This document shows positions 45,266 through 57,128 of a stretch of 64,000 bases of DNA, in pieces; position 1 is the first letter of the stretch, and each line of letters starts with the position of its first letter. Source of the stretch: Plectranthus barbatus (taxonomy: Eukaryota; Streptophyta; Magnoliopsida; Lamiales; Lamiaceae). The position numbers and the translations under genes were made by a program. The notes below the pieces were generated by a model. That model searched no databases and was not told where the DNA came from. It was given only the letters and a program-made list of their open reading frames with translations. Location of the stretch: NCBI GenBank assembly GCA_026898455.1, contig JAPKLW010001547.1, forward strand, positions 118,645 to 182,644, in the 5' to 3' direction.

Positions 45266-48244
45266 TTTTTTTTTTGAGCGGTAAAACGAAAATAATTCAT
45301 TCAACAACATCAGCTTCCAAACTACGCCTAAGCGTATTCGGAATGTTTACAGACATGTCAACAATGCCTCGATGAGTACAAGTTAAAACAGCAATTTCAT
45401 GAGCTACACAATTTTGAGTTCTAGGAACCCAATGGAACTTCACCTCCATATTAAGACTAAGATGCAAAATATCAGAAATAATAGTGCCTAAAGGACTTCT
45501 AGGAATAACTCTATTCACAATCTTAAAAATCAAGGATTGACTATCCGACTCAAAAACAACTTCGTGGTAGCCTTCAAGATGTGCACTGATCATGCCTTTA
45601 AGACAAGCAAGAGCTTCTCCCGTATCAACACAATCGCAAAAAGGAAGGAACTCATAAACGAACTTGAGAGGGATACCTCTGTAGTCGCGGAACACACCCC
45701 CTAGACCTGTTGCTCCCCCAGAATCCGTAGAAATGTCGGAGTTGAATTTGATCCATCCAAATGCAGGAGGTTGCCATCTATCGTGGGAGTGCCCCCGGGG
45801 CTGGGAGGAGAGGACAACCTCGTTGGCCTCTTGGAACTCATGGAGAGAGCTCAGAGCAGCTGTAAAGCACTCTTGATGAGGAATAATCCGCCACTGAAAG
45901 ATGAGAATATTTCTAGCCTTCCACAAAATCCATAACAGAGCAATAAAAAGCTCCACAACCTCAGCTTCCTTGTCATTTATGGTGAGCATAATCCAGTCCT
46001 GCAAGGATAAGTGATTTAGCGGGGGTTGAATGCGAAGGAAACAGGCCTGCCAAAAGAATGAGCTCCAGCTGCAATCACGAAGGGCATGTTCCACCGTTTC
46101 AACAGCATTTCCACACCGCTCGCACAGAGGATCCAAAGAAATTCCACGAGAGAGAAGTTTAGATTTAGATGGGAGGATACCCCGAAGACATCTCCAAGCA
46201 AAAATCCTCATTTTAGGAGGAATGTTAAGCTTCCAGAGCCACCGCCATTGGTCGGTATTATTGGATGACGAAGAAGGCTTCGATGATGAGGCATCTTTCA
46301 ACTTCTTCGCCACCCAATAACCTGATCTAACAGTGTAGGAGCCGGTCTTAGTGTACTGCCATTGCAAACAGTCCTCCTGAGGTGAGATGTTGATCGGGAT
46401 AGACAAAACAGCCCGAGCCAAATTGATGGGGAGAATGAGGTGAATCAGCTCGGTGTTCCAAGAAGTGCCATCATTTGAGATGAGGTCCCTCACATTGGTG
46501 ATTTCCTGCAAAGATAAAGAAGAGGGGGAGGGAGGTGTGAGAGTGGAATGCCCTAGTATCCACTGATCATTCCAAACTGAGATAGAATTTCCGTTGCGCA
46601 CAGTCCACCATCTTTAAGAATAGAGGTCCCGGCCAAAATACTCCGCCAAGTGAAGCTGGGGGCATGCCCAGTTTTTGCCTGAAGAAAAGAGTTCCTGGGG
46701 TAGTATCTTGCTTTCAAACTTCGAGCCAAAAGAGAGTTGGGAAAAGTGATTAATCTCCATCCCTGTTTAGCCAAAAATGCTTTGTTGAAACATTCAAGCT
46801 CCCGGAATCCTATACCACCCAGATCTTTAGACACACAAATAGAGTCCCATGAACACCAATGAACTCTTCTTTCGCAATTTTTTTGCCCCCACCAGAAGTT
46901 AGCCATAATCTGATTAAGTCTAGCAATCACACTCTGAGGCAGTTGGAAGCAACTCATGATGTAGGACGGAATTGATTGAGCCACAGATTTGATGAGGATC
47001 ATCTTCCCCGCGTGAGATAGAGTCTTAACTTTCCAATTTTTGAGCTTCTTGAGGACTCTGTCCTCAATTGCACTAAAAATCTCTTTCTTTTTCCTTCCGA
47101 TAGTGATAGGGAGCCCAAGATACATTCTATGTTTTTCAACTGTAGGAATGCCCCAAATAGAGCCAAATGAAGTAATCTTCTCTCTCGGGATGCTTCTACT
47201 AAAGGCCACTTCAGACTTATCAAAGTTAACACGTTGCCCCGAGGCCTGTGTATATTGATCAATTAGATCTTTAACAACCAGGATTTCCATTTCGTTTGCC
47301 CGACCAAAGATAAGACTGTCATCAGCAAAAAATAAATGGGAGATTTCAGGGGGGGCCTTGCACACTTTAGCCCCATGAAGGATTCCATTAAGTTCAGCTC
47401 GATGAATGAGAGCCGAGAAAGCTTCAGCACAAAATAAGAAAAAGTAGGGTGAGAGGGGGTCACCTTGCCGAAGACCACGGGTGGGTGTAAAACTGCTAGT
47501 TGGATTGCCATTTAAGAGAATAGAATAGGAAACAGTGGAAATGCATCTAAGGATGTTATCGACAAAAGGCTGGCAGAAACCTAACTGGGACATGATATTT
47601 GCAAGGAAGTTCCACTCAACTCTATCATAGGCCTTGGACATGTCAAGTTTAAGGGCAAAACTAGCGAGGCGAGGAGATTTGCTAGTTTTCATTGTATGAA
47701 AGATTTCGAAGGCCATGAGGGCATTATCAGTGATGAGGCGGCCGGGGACAAAAGCAGACTGAGCATGGTTAATAATAAGAGGAAGGAGGGGTTTAAGGCG
47801 GTTGGCTATGCACTTTGTAACAAGCTTCATAGCCACATTGCAAAGACTAATAGGCCGGAACTCCTGGGGTGTGGAAGGGGATTTGGATTTAGGGATGAGG
47901 ATAATATTTGTGTGGTTGATTGGTGCAGGGGAGTGGCCATTGTTGAGGATGTTCAGCACCATCGGAATCAAATCAGCTGTTAAGGTGGACCAGAATTTAA
48001 CATAGAATAAGGCAGGAAACCCGTCTGGTCCCGGTGCTTTGAGGGGGTGCATTTGTTTGAGTGCACCGATCACATCAGTTTCTTGGTACAAAGCAGTCAA
48101 CTCTTCATTCATTGCAGTTGAGACTTTCGGCTGAATAGCCTCCAGGACCTCTTCAACCCTCATTGCCGATTCAGAAGTGAAGATGTTCTTGAAATAGTCA
48201 GAGAAAATATTACCAATAGAGAGCTCATCGTCTGTCCAAACTCC
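45266..48244 (-). mobile_element. LINE (L1-type) retrotransposon, 5'-truncated
   Basis: The 3' end has a 10-base poly(A) on the minus strand (45266-45275). The element begins abruptly inside the ORF at about 48244 (reading VWTDDELSIGNIFSDYFKNI), so the endonuclease and ORF1 are missing. Candidate short target duplication ATACAG at 45260-45265 and 48245-48250. It lies within the LTR at 44900-51248. Confidence 0.88.
45297..48238 (-). pseudogene. LINE reverse transcriptase with RNase H domain, frameshifted
   Basis: The frame from the upstream truncation through 46553 has the reverse transcriptase: SAFVPGRLITDNAL, KLDMSKAYDRVEW, GLRQGDPLSPYFF and the catalytic FADDSLIFG, then the thumb region and IMANFWWGQ. 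A frameshift or small deletion near 46600 (after LKDGGL) moves to a second frame, 46601-45297, starting NGNSISVWNDQWILG: zinc-binding RT-associated domain (PLCERCGNAVETVEHALRDC) and a plant-type RNase H (VFESDSQSLIFK, WVPRTQNCVAHEIA). The first RNase H Asp region reads FNSDISTDSGG. Missing 5' half plus the frameshift mean it is not autonomous, but the long open frames indicate moderate age. Confidence 0.92.
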
Positions 48245-48552
48245 ATACAGTTATAATATGAAAGTTATGCAACACACACAGATGAACATGGGGTTTTATT
48301 GAAAGAAACCATGTCATCGAAAACATTTTTATTTTGCACGTGCTATCTAACATGTTATTATATTTGTTTATCGAGGTGTAACTGGAAGCTGGCCCACTTC
48401 CAAGTTACGATGATTAGTCAGGAGTGATTTCACACTCAACCCACTATCATCTAAGTGCACTAATCTCGGAACATACAACATCGAGATCCGATCGTATTTA
48501 GAAAGAAAAGAAATACACAGCCTTATCCCCCTAGGGCTTCAGTACTCCAGCT

Positions 48553-49210
48553 AGGGGTGTGCACGGTTTGGCCAAAACTGGTCGAACCGGCCAAACCAAA
48601 TTAATTTGGCCGATTTGGCTGGTTTGAAAAAAATGATTGGCCGGGTTGGTTTGAAAAATCTCAAACCGGATGATTTGGTTTGGCCGACGGTTTGAAGGAT
48701 GAAACCGGATGTTTCGGCCGGACCGGCCGTATAAATAATATAATTTTAAATATAATAATGATAATAAAATATTATTTGATAGAAAACTAAAATATCAATT
48801 ATATTGATATATATGTCCGATGCTTATATTCTTTGGAATTGTAACCTTATAAATCAACTTATATATAATTGTTTCTTGCAACCATAATATTATTTATTTA
48901 TTACTTATCTCATATTTATAATTAATGACAAGCGATACATATTTATATTAGTTTTATTTTGTGTATCATTCTTTCATTAATTTCTAATAATAAAATAGAT
49001 ATACAAGTTTCATTTTTTTGTAATATTTGAAGTTGAATAATCTTCAAACTGTTTAAACCAGCCGAACCAAACCGTTTTAATATGGTTTGGCCGGTTTGGT
49101 TTGAAATAATTATTTGGCTGGTTTGGTTTGTGAAAATTTTAAACCGTACAAATTGGTTTGGTCCGTACTTTGCCCCTTAAACCGGCCAAACCGGACCGTG
49201 TACACCCCTA
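48553..49210. mobile_element. Inverted-repeat DNA transposon, 658 bp, with 9-bp target duplication
   Basis: Begins AGGGGTGTGCACGGTTTGG and ends GGACCGTGTACACCCCTA, flanked by ACTCCAGCT at 48544-48552 and 49211-49219. Subterminal regions are packed with GGTTTGGCCGGTTTGG-type words in both orientations; the middle is AT-rich. A 9-bp duplication points to a Mutator-like non-autonomous element. No transposase. Confidence 0.88.
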
Positions 49211-51253
49211 ACTCCAGCTGAACAACCCGAGCTCATAAACAAGGTAAGGTTGCTAGCCTTCAATAATTGATTCATAAGACTAGCTCAAGAACCCAAAGTA
49301 CTTGGTTCTCATCTTAATGATTGGACTCTCTGTTGATAGCAGTCAACAGAGGAACATATATAATAGCACAAAAATCTTTTTGCATAGCAATCAGTTAAAA
49401 CAAAATATTTTCACACGTTTTGAAAATAAAGGCACATTTTTATTTTTATACTGAAATAGTTCCCACCTGGAGTATGCATTTCCAACAAAATGTCCGTTTG
49501 TTAATGTGGTTGAGCTTGATTCCTCCTTATCTCAATCTCCTACAACTATAATAATACTCAACTAATTAGGACGGACGTTCTAGGACACTTCTACTTAACA
49601 AATTCCAATTAACACATACTTCACCATCAATCCTCATGATTCAAACTTCGACCAATAAGCCTCAACCTTTGGTAAACAATATTAATCATATCCCAACCTT
49701 CATTTCATTAACCACCTTATACTTATGCTTAATCATGCTCCAATTTCTACCAATTTAATAAATCACATTCTAATTTCCCATCTTAAATTTCCACACAACA
49801 ACGCATGTTCCTTAACCTAACATGCTCCTATAATTGAGTATTTAGCTCAAATAATTCCCAATCAACATTTCACATGTTCCACCCTCCAATTAACATGCTT
49901 CAACATCTCTTAATTGAAATAGAATTAAATCTAACTCTTGATTACAATAACCTACACCTTAAATATGATTAACATGCTTGGATAAACATATATTAAACTT
50001 AAAAATTGAGAATAACTTAAATTGGATCGAGACAAACACGAAAATCCAATTTTTCTCATCTCAGCCTGCCCATATCGATCTGAGACAGGGGGCATATCGA
50101 CCCCCTGCAGGTCGATATGGATCGTCTTCTTCGGCAAAGATGCGCCCCGACAACTCATTTTATAGCCCGATCCAATCCTCTGATCTCACATTCAAGCACA
50201 TAATCGAGGTCCCTAAACATCCTAGACCATAAATCTAGCCTCAAAACACGAAATAATGCAAGAAATGAGAGGTGGACGAGAGCTCACAGGAAAAGAGAAC
50301 ACGGCGGCAGCGGCGGCGAGAATCCGGTGTCCAAACTCGACTTGCAAGGTATAAAAATGTTCCCTAGAAGGTAAGGAACATGAATGTAAAAGCCATAGCT
50401 CGAGATATACGCACATGAACGAGATACAAAATCTGAAAATTGAAGTTACCACTTTCCGGTGGGCTAACTTCTCTCTACGATTTCTCTTCCGATATACGAC
50501 CTCACGACGCGTACCAGGGCTTTAAAAAAACCTTGAAGCACGGGCTACGAAATGGTGGTGGTATCGTGTCCGGAGGTGCTCCGAGTCGGCCGGAATAAGG
50601 ACGGAAAAGGAGGTGGCGAGAAGGGGGGGAAAGGATTTTAAGACTTCACCACAGTCCGGCGACCCTCCTTCTCTCCTCGATATCTCGCTCGATACTCCAC
50701 TAATTGACGTCTACCTTAGCTTAAAACAAAGCTGAAAGAATAATCTTTCTGATGGCTGTGGTTTCTCGGTTTGAGGTGGCCGGAGTCAGCCGAAATTGGT
50801 CCGGGAAGATGGTGGCGTGAAAGGGGGTTTGGGGTTGGGAGGGCTGGGAATGGGTTTTACGGGGAGAGAGAAAGGGAGGGAGGAGAGAGAAAATGGAGTG
50901 AAAATGAAATTTCTCTCTTTTTTTTTATTTTTATATATTTCCCTTTTTCAAATAATCAAATTCCCAATATCTCATTTTCAAATAAATCATGTTTAATCTT
51001 CAAAATTAATATATCTCTCTATGGATTTCTGAAAATTAATCCGATTGATTCGTAACCTTCCAAATTTTATTCTGAGCATTTACTTAGCTCGATTTAGGCG
51101 ATCGACCTTCCAAACTCGAGTTGCAAATTGAAATGCACTCTAGCTAATATTAAGTAATAAAAATAAATTATTACACAATTTGAAAACAAAATTATTTTAC
51201 TTAAATAATTAAGCAATTAATTAGCTTAATTAATCTCGGGATATTACATTATG

Positions 51254-52119
51254 ATTGATCAAGATGTTAAAAAAAATAGTTAAAACTATGGTATTTTTTT
51301 CTTTGAAAAAATTATGTATTTTTAGTCCCTTTCTCTTAATTACAGTAATAAGATTTTACCAGAAATTTTATTTTTTAGTAGAATATTATTGTAGCGATTT
51401 CATTAAAAAAGAAAAAAACAAAATCCTTGATACTCCTACATTTAATCCTAAATTAATAGCTTTAGGTTATTTTTTGAAGTTTTAGGTAAATTACTCCTAC
51501 ATATAATCCTAAATTAATAGCTTCATTTTCTAAATCTTTGGTTCCATATTTTACAAAATGTACAATATTGTGATTCATAGAATCAAAGACTTGATAGTTG
51601 ATACTTCCATGTAAACCTTATGCATAGTATTTTATTCAAAATCTTTTATTAAAAGATTTGTATTACGTGACCTATCATGCTATCCAATATATATAAAAGC
51701 TCACGTACGTTGTTCTTGCTTGGGGTGTAGTGGTTAAAGCAAAATGTATATTCAAAATGAATATATATGCTATCAAATATATTCAAAATGTTCAATATTG
51801 TGATTTATAGAATTAAAGATTAATGTACACATATTAAAAAAAAAAAGCTCGTATACTCATAATTGGTGTAATAAAAAATTAAATATATCAAAAATAATTA
51901 ATATTAACTTCTTCACTAATATTATATTATGCATATTATCGAATATTTGTGAGATGAAGGGCAGTTTTGTAAATTGAAAATCACCACTCATTATGCGCTG
52001 CATGATTTTCTCCCAATAATTTTATGGGCCGACCAAAATTAAAATTGTAGCCATTTGCGGCATAAATTATTTAAATAATTGAAAGAAAAAAGAAAAGGAA
52101 AAAAAAAACAGTAAACCCC
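51254..52119. other. AT-rich intergenic DNA with a SINE 5' fragment
   Basis: At 51718-51760 the plus strand reads GGGGTGTAGTGGTTAAAGC, the box-A end of the SINE family seen elsewhere, without a clear box B. The phrases TACATTTAATCCTAAATTAATAGCTT and ATATAATCCTAAATTAATAGCTT repeat at about 51438 and 51501. No genes. Confidence 0.5.
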
Positions 52120-52409
52120 GGTCCCACAATCTCCCTGCAGTCCGATATTGAACGGGACTCACCGCTTTCCGCCGCCGTGCACAGCTGCGGCCGGCTTCAC
52201 CGTGCATTGGCCGAGTATCACCGCTGGATCGCGCAAGGTCAATCGCGTAAACCGCTCTTTCGCCGAGTGCGCGGTGGCGGTGGCCTGTCCTGAGGCGGCG
52301 CCCACCCTCTGCCCTGCTCCCAAGCGCCGCCAGTGCGAGCGAGCTAAACTCTTCCTCTCCGTCTGCCTATTCCAGATTCCAGCCATCGGACCGGATTCTA
52401 GAGAAACTC
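52120..52409. other. GC-rich block, possible exon interrupted by a copia element
   Basis: Composition jumps to strongly GC-rich, exon-like sequence (e.g. GCCGCCGTGCACAGCTGCGG). It is cut at 52409 by the copia insertion; the original sequence resumes at 53395 (ACCAATTTCTCCGATCACG). Open frames exist on both strands: plus from about 52148 and minus 52386-52159 (MAGIWNRQTERKSL). None has a homologue I recognise. It could be a broken gene, or a first exon or 5' leader of an unrecognised gene. Confidence 0.4.
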
Positions 52410-53389
52410 TGTTGAAGTTTAAATGTGTTGAGCATGGTGGTGAGAACGATATGGTGNNNNNNNNNNCCCCCCGATCGTCGCATTGGCACGCAGCGCAGCA
52501 TGTCCTGCGCTATCTTGCTTCATGTCCTTCTCGAGGGTTGTTCTACCGCAGCTCCGGAGACCTTACAATTCGAGCATACTGCGACGCGGACTGGGGTGCA
52601 TGTCGCACCACTCGCCGATCCATTTCTGGATACTGTGTCTTCCTTGGAGAGAGCCTTATCTCTTGGAAAACCAAGAAACAATCTACTATCTCTTGCTCAT
52701 CTGCCGAAGCCGAATACAGAGCCATGGGCACGACGGTTCATGAAGTTCAATGGATCGTCTACATGTTGGGTTTCTTTGGCGTTTCACCTAAGTTACCAAT
52801 TCCCCTTTTCTGTGATAGCATGGCAGCTTTGCACATTACCATGAACCCGGTGTTTCACGAAAGAACGAAACATATTGAAATCGACTGCCACGTTGTGCGG
52901 GATGCCTTTAAATCAGGTTTGATTTCCCCCACACATGTTTCCTCAAAACTCCAAGCTGCAGACTTGCTTACGAAGGCTGTTTCCAGTTCAGTTTTCCATG
53001 CTCTTATTTCCAAGCTGAACTTGTGGGATGTTCAGCTTGAGGAGGGGGTGTTGAAGTTTAAATGTGTTGAGCATGGTGGTGAGAACGATATGGTGCAATG
53101 GAAGGGGAAGAAGAAGCCGATGAATATGGTTGCTGCCATGCTTACATATGTGAAGGATTTATATTTACACCACAAGAGACCTCCCTAGTTGTAGTTGACG
53201 TGTCATTTTTTTGGTTTGCTTTTGAGTTTATTTTTTGTGCTTAGCTGTTTTTTTGCCACGTCCTCTTAGCCTGCGTTTTTTGTATGTAAAGCAAAAAGTT
53301 GTACGAAGTTTGTTACGAGTGAATGAGAATCAATTTTGTTTTCCCTAATTTTCTCTCGTCTCCTCCATGATTTCTGCGCATCTTCTACA
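52410..53389 (+). mobile_element. Ty1/copia retrotransposon, collapsed across an assembly gap
   Basis: 3' LTR 53049-53389 (TGTTGAAGTTTAAATGTG to CATCTTCTACA). The first 47 bases of the same LTR occur at 52410-52456, before the N gap. Flanks AACTC at 52405-52409 and 53390-53394 form a perfect 5-bp target duplication. A polypurine tract GAGGAGGGGG abuts the 3' LTR. Between gap and LTR lies the end of pol: reverse-transcriptase tail and RNase H (HAAQHVLRYLASCPSRGLFY, YCDADWGACRTTRRSISGYC, SCSSAEAEYRAMG, HIEIDCHVVRDAFKSG). Most of the element is missing from the assembly rather than necessarily from the genome. Confidence 0.92.
52457..52466. other. Assembly gap (10 N)
   Basis: Ten undetermined bases. 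The gap falls between the start of the 5' LTR and the late pol region of a copia element, a place where repeats commonly collapse an assembly; the true missing length is probably several kb. Confidence 0.97.
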
Positions 53390-53394
53390 AACTC

Positions 53395-54566
53395 AACCAA
53401 TTTCTCCGATCACGAGCTGCAGAATTTTCAATATATGTTTGGGATACACAATTTAGGGCTGAGAATCTTCTGATCAAATGTTTATCTGTGGCAATCTGGA
53501 TGTGTGTTGTGATTTCTAGGGAAACAATGAGCGTAAATTCAGAATATCAGCATTGGATAATGAATGATGGTTGATCTCATTTGCATATATTTGCCCTCCC
53601 TCTCTCTAGTTCTTCGATTTCTTCTAGTTTCTGCATCTTTCCCTAAATATGAATGCCGATTTCCGCTTCATTCATCATTTTGCTCTATTTTGCTCTTTGA
53701 AGGAAAGGAGGTTTTCAATTTTCATCGTTGTAGCCAATAAATGAGGCGAAGGAACATAATTTGGGATGAAGCAACCAATCAAGAAAGGCAAAAGCTAGCT
53801 ATCACTCTGCAAACACCATCAAGATTCAGGTTAATTTGTTCTGTTCACTTCTACCAACACATTTCCTTCATTCATCAAAACTCTCAAGAATTCATCCCAT
53901 CAACTGTCTTTTATCTCTCTATTCAAGAACAGGTAATGCACAAAATGATAGGAGATCGTTTGATGGAGGCATGAGGTTTTTATATCACCATTTTTGTGTT
54001 AATGAAATTTATTTGAGTAAAATGGATCTTGTTTGGTAGATCTGCAAGAGAAAGCGATTATAGCGCTTCAAGGCCAGAAGTCGACACATTCTAAATCTAG
54101 CTTGGTTGGACATGATATTATACAGATCACAGATTTTACATTGACCATGTTTAGTAATGATCATGATAAAAACTGATGAATTTTTATCATGATATATACA
54201 GGTCGGGGTTCACTGTCTAATCCCGAACCGCTTTGGGTTTTTTGCTTTTTTTTTTTTTAAAAAAAAAGAGGCCAGAAGTGGACAACACTCACCAACTCTT
54301 TGTTTTTTGCTTTGCTGACACACAAACCACCAACATCCTTTGTTTTTTTTTTTTTTTTAACTGCAGTTTATTTATTTAAAAATGGGACTTGGTAGGTGAT
54401 TTATTTAACTCCCCACCATACCTTGGTTTTTAGGTAAAACTTTATAGTATGAGGTCCCATTTTTGTAGCAATTGCAATTAGGTCCTCATAAATCTTATAC
54501 ATTCATAATCTCCCTAGGTTGTCCCACCAAACCAAACCATGGGTGATTTGTTTTGGACATAATAAT
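53395..54566. other. Flank of the copia insertion; no firm gene
   Basis: Moderate GC and several small frames (e.g. 53741-53974) with possible splice motifs, but no recognisable domains. From about 54240 there are T-rich runs. Confidence 0.45.
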
Positions 54567-55124
54567 TAGTGAAAACTGTTATTTTATCCTAAAGAATTGA
54601 GTTTTAATGAATATTCTCTCAACTTTTTAAGATAATCGATTTTTATCATATTTTTTTAATTTTGACTATAAATTTCATTCTACAAAACAAATAAAATTAT
54701 GTTGTTGCTAATTCATACATTTTGTTTCACGTAGACACCACGTTAGCATCCACGTGAATATTTATTCATTTTTTAAAATTAAAGTATATCAAAACGACAT
54801 TATTTTATTAAAAAATGAGAATCCCAAATTAAAATAGAAAATGAAGATGATGTGCCCTAAATCTCAGAACTTCCTTTTTAATTTGGAATTTTCAATTTTG
54901 AATGAAATAACGTCGTTTTGATAAGTTTAATTTAAAAATAAATAAATAAATATCAACGTGAATGCCAAAATACACGAATCAATAATAAATTAATGTTATT
55001 TATTTTGTAGGAAGAAATTCACTAACAATTATAAAAAATAGGATAAAATTGATTACTTTAAAAGATATGGGATAAAATTCATTAAAACTCAGCTTTATGG
55101 GATAAAATAAGTAAATTTTCCTAA
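54567..55124. mobile_element. Long inverted-repeat element (MULE-type MITE candidate)
   Basis: The left arm (54567-54760: GTTATTTTATCC..TTGAGTTTTAATGAAT) and right arm (about 54930-55124: complement TTATTTTATCCCATAAAGC..TGAGTTTTAATGAATTTTAT) are inverted copies over about 190 bp. A second match is ATATCAAAACGACATTATTT against AAATAACGTCGTTTTGATAA in the centre. No coding sequence. The target duplication is not clear. It lies about 300 bp upstream of the H-protein gene. Confidence 0.7.
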
Positions 55125-55429
55125 TAAGTAATAATCATTCATTAATCATTATATAATGTAGATAATAGTTTTAAGTCTTTTTATTTTATTTTATGAATAT
55201 TCAAAAAAAATTTGTTGCTATTCTCAAAAATAGCAAGGTCCAAATTCGCAAATACTGTATCGGCGGGGGTTGTGGAGAAATTTTGATTCATAAACACAGA
55301 TTTGCATCTTGATTTACCCTACCAACTTTCGTTAATTAAAGTGCCGTTTCCCAACTTTTCATACAAAATCTGATTATTTGACGCTCACGCAGTGAGAAGA
55401 GCGTGCCGGAGGATCCAGGTGGTTGAACC

Positions 55430-57128
55430 ATGGCGTCGTGTTTGTGGGCAACAAGGGCTGCTTCGTATCTTAGGATCTCCGTTCCTTGCAGAGGTTTTGC
55501 AACCGGTAATGGTTATTTGCATAGCTAAACTGATTGCGATTATGTGTTTATTAATTTGATTCTTGATTACATCTGTGTTTGACGTTTATCTGATGGGAAC
55601 GCGTTGATCTGTTGTTTTTGGTATGAAATATTTGATTTTTCATCATGGGATTTCGTTATTTTATCGCTGTGAGATCGTTTCTGCTTTGTTTATTGTTGTT
55701 CGTGTGCACTGGGAAACGTTGTGCTCTCTCTCTCTCTCTTGAATCTTTTGGAAATGGTGGTAGAGCCGTTCAGGTGCATTGTGAAATGTTGCATTTCCTT
55801 TATTGTTCATCGCTCATTTGTGGGCATTAGGGTTTAAATTTGATTGCAATTTATGTTGATCTTGCACATGTAGTTTTTGGTGTGGAATTCCATTGCTGAA
55901 TGTTGAGTTTCTTGCAGTTATAGATTTAACTTCTCTGAGTGAAAATGTGCGTGTTTCTTTTTCATAATGCAGTTCTCAAGGATCTAAAATATGCGGATTC
56001 GCATGAATGGGTGAAAGTGGAAGGTAAGTCGGCTACTATAGGAATCACTGATCATGCTCAGGATCACTTAGGTGAAGTTGTGTATGTCGACCTTCCGGAT
56101 GAGGGGTCTAAGGTTGAGCAAGGTGGAAGCTTCGGTGCTGTTGAAAGTGTCAAGGCGACCAGCGATATCAACTCGCCTGTTTCGGGGAAAGTGGTTGCAG
56201 TTAACACAAAGCTCAATGATTCTCCTGGTTTGGTGAGTCTTTCTGAAAACCAAACTCTGGTTTATGGCCTATTTTTGATTGTTAGTGTTCCCTATTTACA
56301 TGATTGCATATTGTTCATGGATAAGTGATAACTACCTCTCCCACAATCTCTCTTAGGATGTAGTTTAGTTCGTAAGGAGCTTTGTTTTCCTCAATGCGAA
56401 AGGCCATATTTGGCTTTTTGATGGCTGAATTGGTAGAGAGCTAATGAAATAAAACACCTCATGTAGATAATTATCATAAGAAATGAATGTGAGACCCTGA
56501 AATGGAATTTGCAGTTTCATTAATCCGAATCTGTCATGGACTTGTTTGTAATTACACTAGTTGGTTTATAGAGTTAGTGTAGCACTGAGCAAGTGAAGAA
56601 TCAACACTCTCTACTTTCTGCTAATGCATGAACTAGTATCCTAATATACTTGATCGATGTCTATGACAGTCTATGGATTAAGCTAACAATCCGTAGTCTG
56701 TTAATTCTACTTTTTGCCCTTATCAAAATTTTACGCCAGTTAAGTAGCTACTGGTTGCTATGTTTTTCGAATGATAAAACCTGCCATTGATTGTATAAAT
56801 CTGGAACTCAGCTCCCATGTTTCCACAATGAGGGTACATGATAACTGAAATCAAAATGAATATCATCACTGTTTTCATTTTTCATATGCATATTGGGAAA
56901 CACTCATTGATAAAAGAAAGAAACGTGACTGACTTCATCAAGAATTGCCACAATCTGCATTTCTCACCATATTATACTCTGTTTAACTTCACCATTTAGG
57001 TCAATTCGAGCCCCTACGAAGATGGATGGATCATAAAGGTGGAGTTGGAGAACGAGGGCGAACTCCTCTGCTTAATGGACCCTGATGGGTACACCACTTT
57101 CTGTGAGGAGGAAGATGCTAAGCACTGA
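55430..57128 (+). CDS. GDCSH: Glycine cleavage system H protein, mitochondrial
   Basis: Three exons: 55430-55505, 55973-56232 and 57000-57128 (76+260+129 nt = 154 residues plus stop), GT-AG, in frame. The N-terminal about 30 residues (MASCLWATRAASYLRISVPC) form an Arg-bearing mitochondrial presequence. The mature domain has DLKYADSHEWVKVEG, GITDHAQDHLGEVVYVDLP and the lipoylation site GAVESVKATSDI (the Lys in ESVK), then VNSSPYEDGWIIKVEL and a C-terminus EEEDAKH. H protein carries the lipoyl arm that shuttles the aminomethyl group between the P, T and L proteins of glycine decarboxylase, central to photorespiration and one-carbon supply. The whole gene is intact; intron 2 is about 770 bp. The reading frame continuing past exon 2 to 56328 is intron read-through. 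Confidence 0.96.

Larger units (their letters stand above)
44900..51248. mobile_element. Large solo LTR (about 2.7 kb) expanded by nested insertions
   Basis: Plus-strand ends TGTAACACCCCCTTC and TAATCTCGGGATATTACA (TG...CA), flanked by the 5-bp duplication TTATG at 44895-44899 and 51249-51253. Removing the LINE (45266-48244) and the MULE-like element (48553-49210) leaves about 2.7 kb with no gag/pol. Ends of this type (TGTAATATCCCGAG on one strand) are found in chromovirus-like Ty3/gypsy LTRs; the lineage is inferred and orientation is not fixed. The small frames in 49950-51055 belong to the LTR. Confidence 0.85.

Noticed and set aside
45297..46601. A 434-codon frame as a separate host gene with RNase H domain
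   Set aside because: It continues the LINE reverse transcriptase after a frameshift and ends just before the LINE poly(A).
49952..51055. Several frames of 60-90 codons
   Set aside because: They lie inside the large LTR (44900-51248), mostly in its GC-richer part, and have no similarity that I recognise.
55645..55830. A 61-codon frame in the H-protein gene
   Set aside because: It is within intron 1 of GDCSH; the exon structure fully accounts for the protein.
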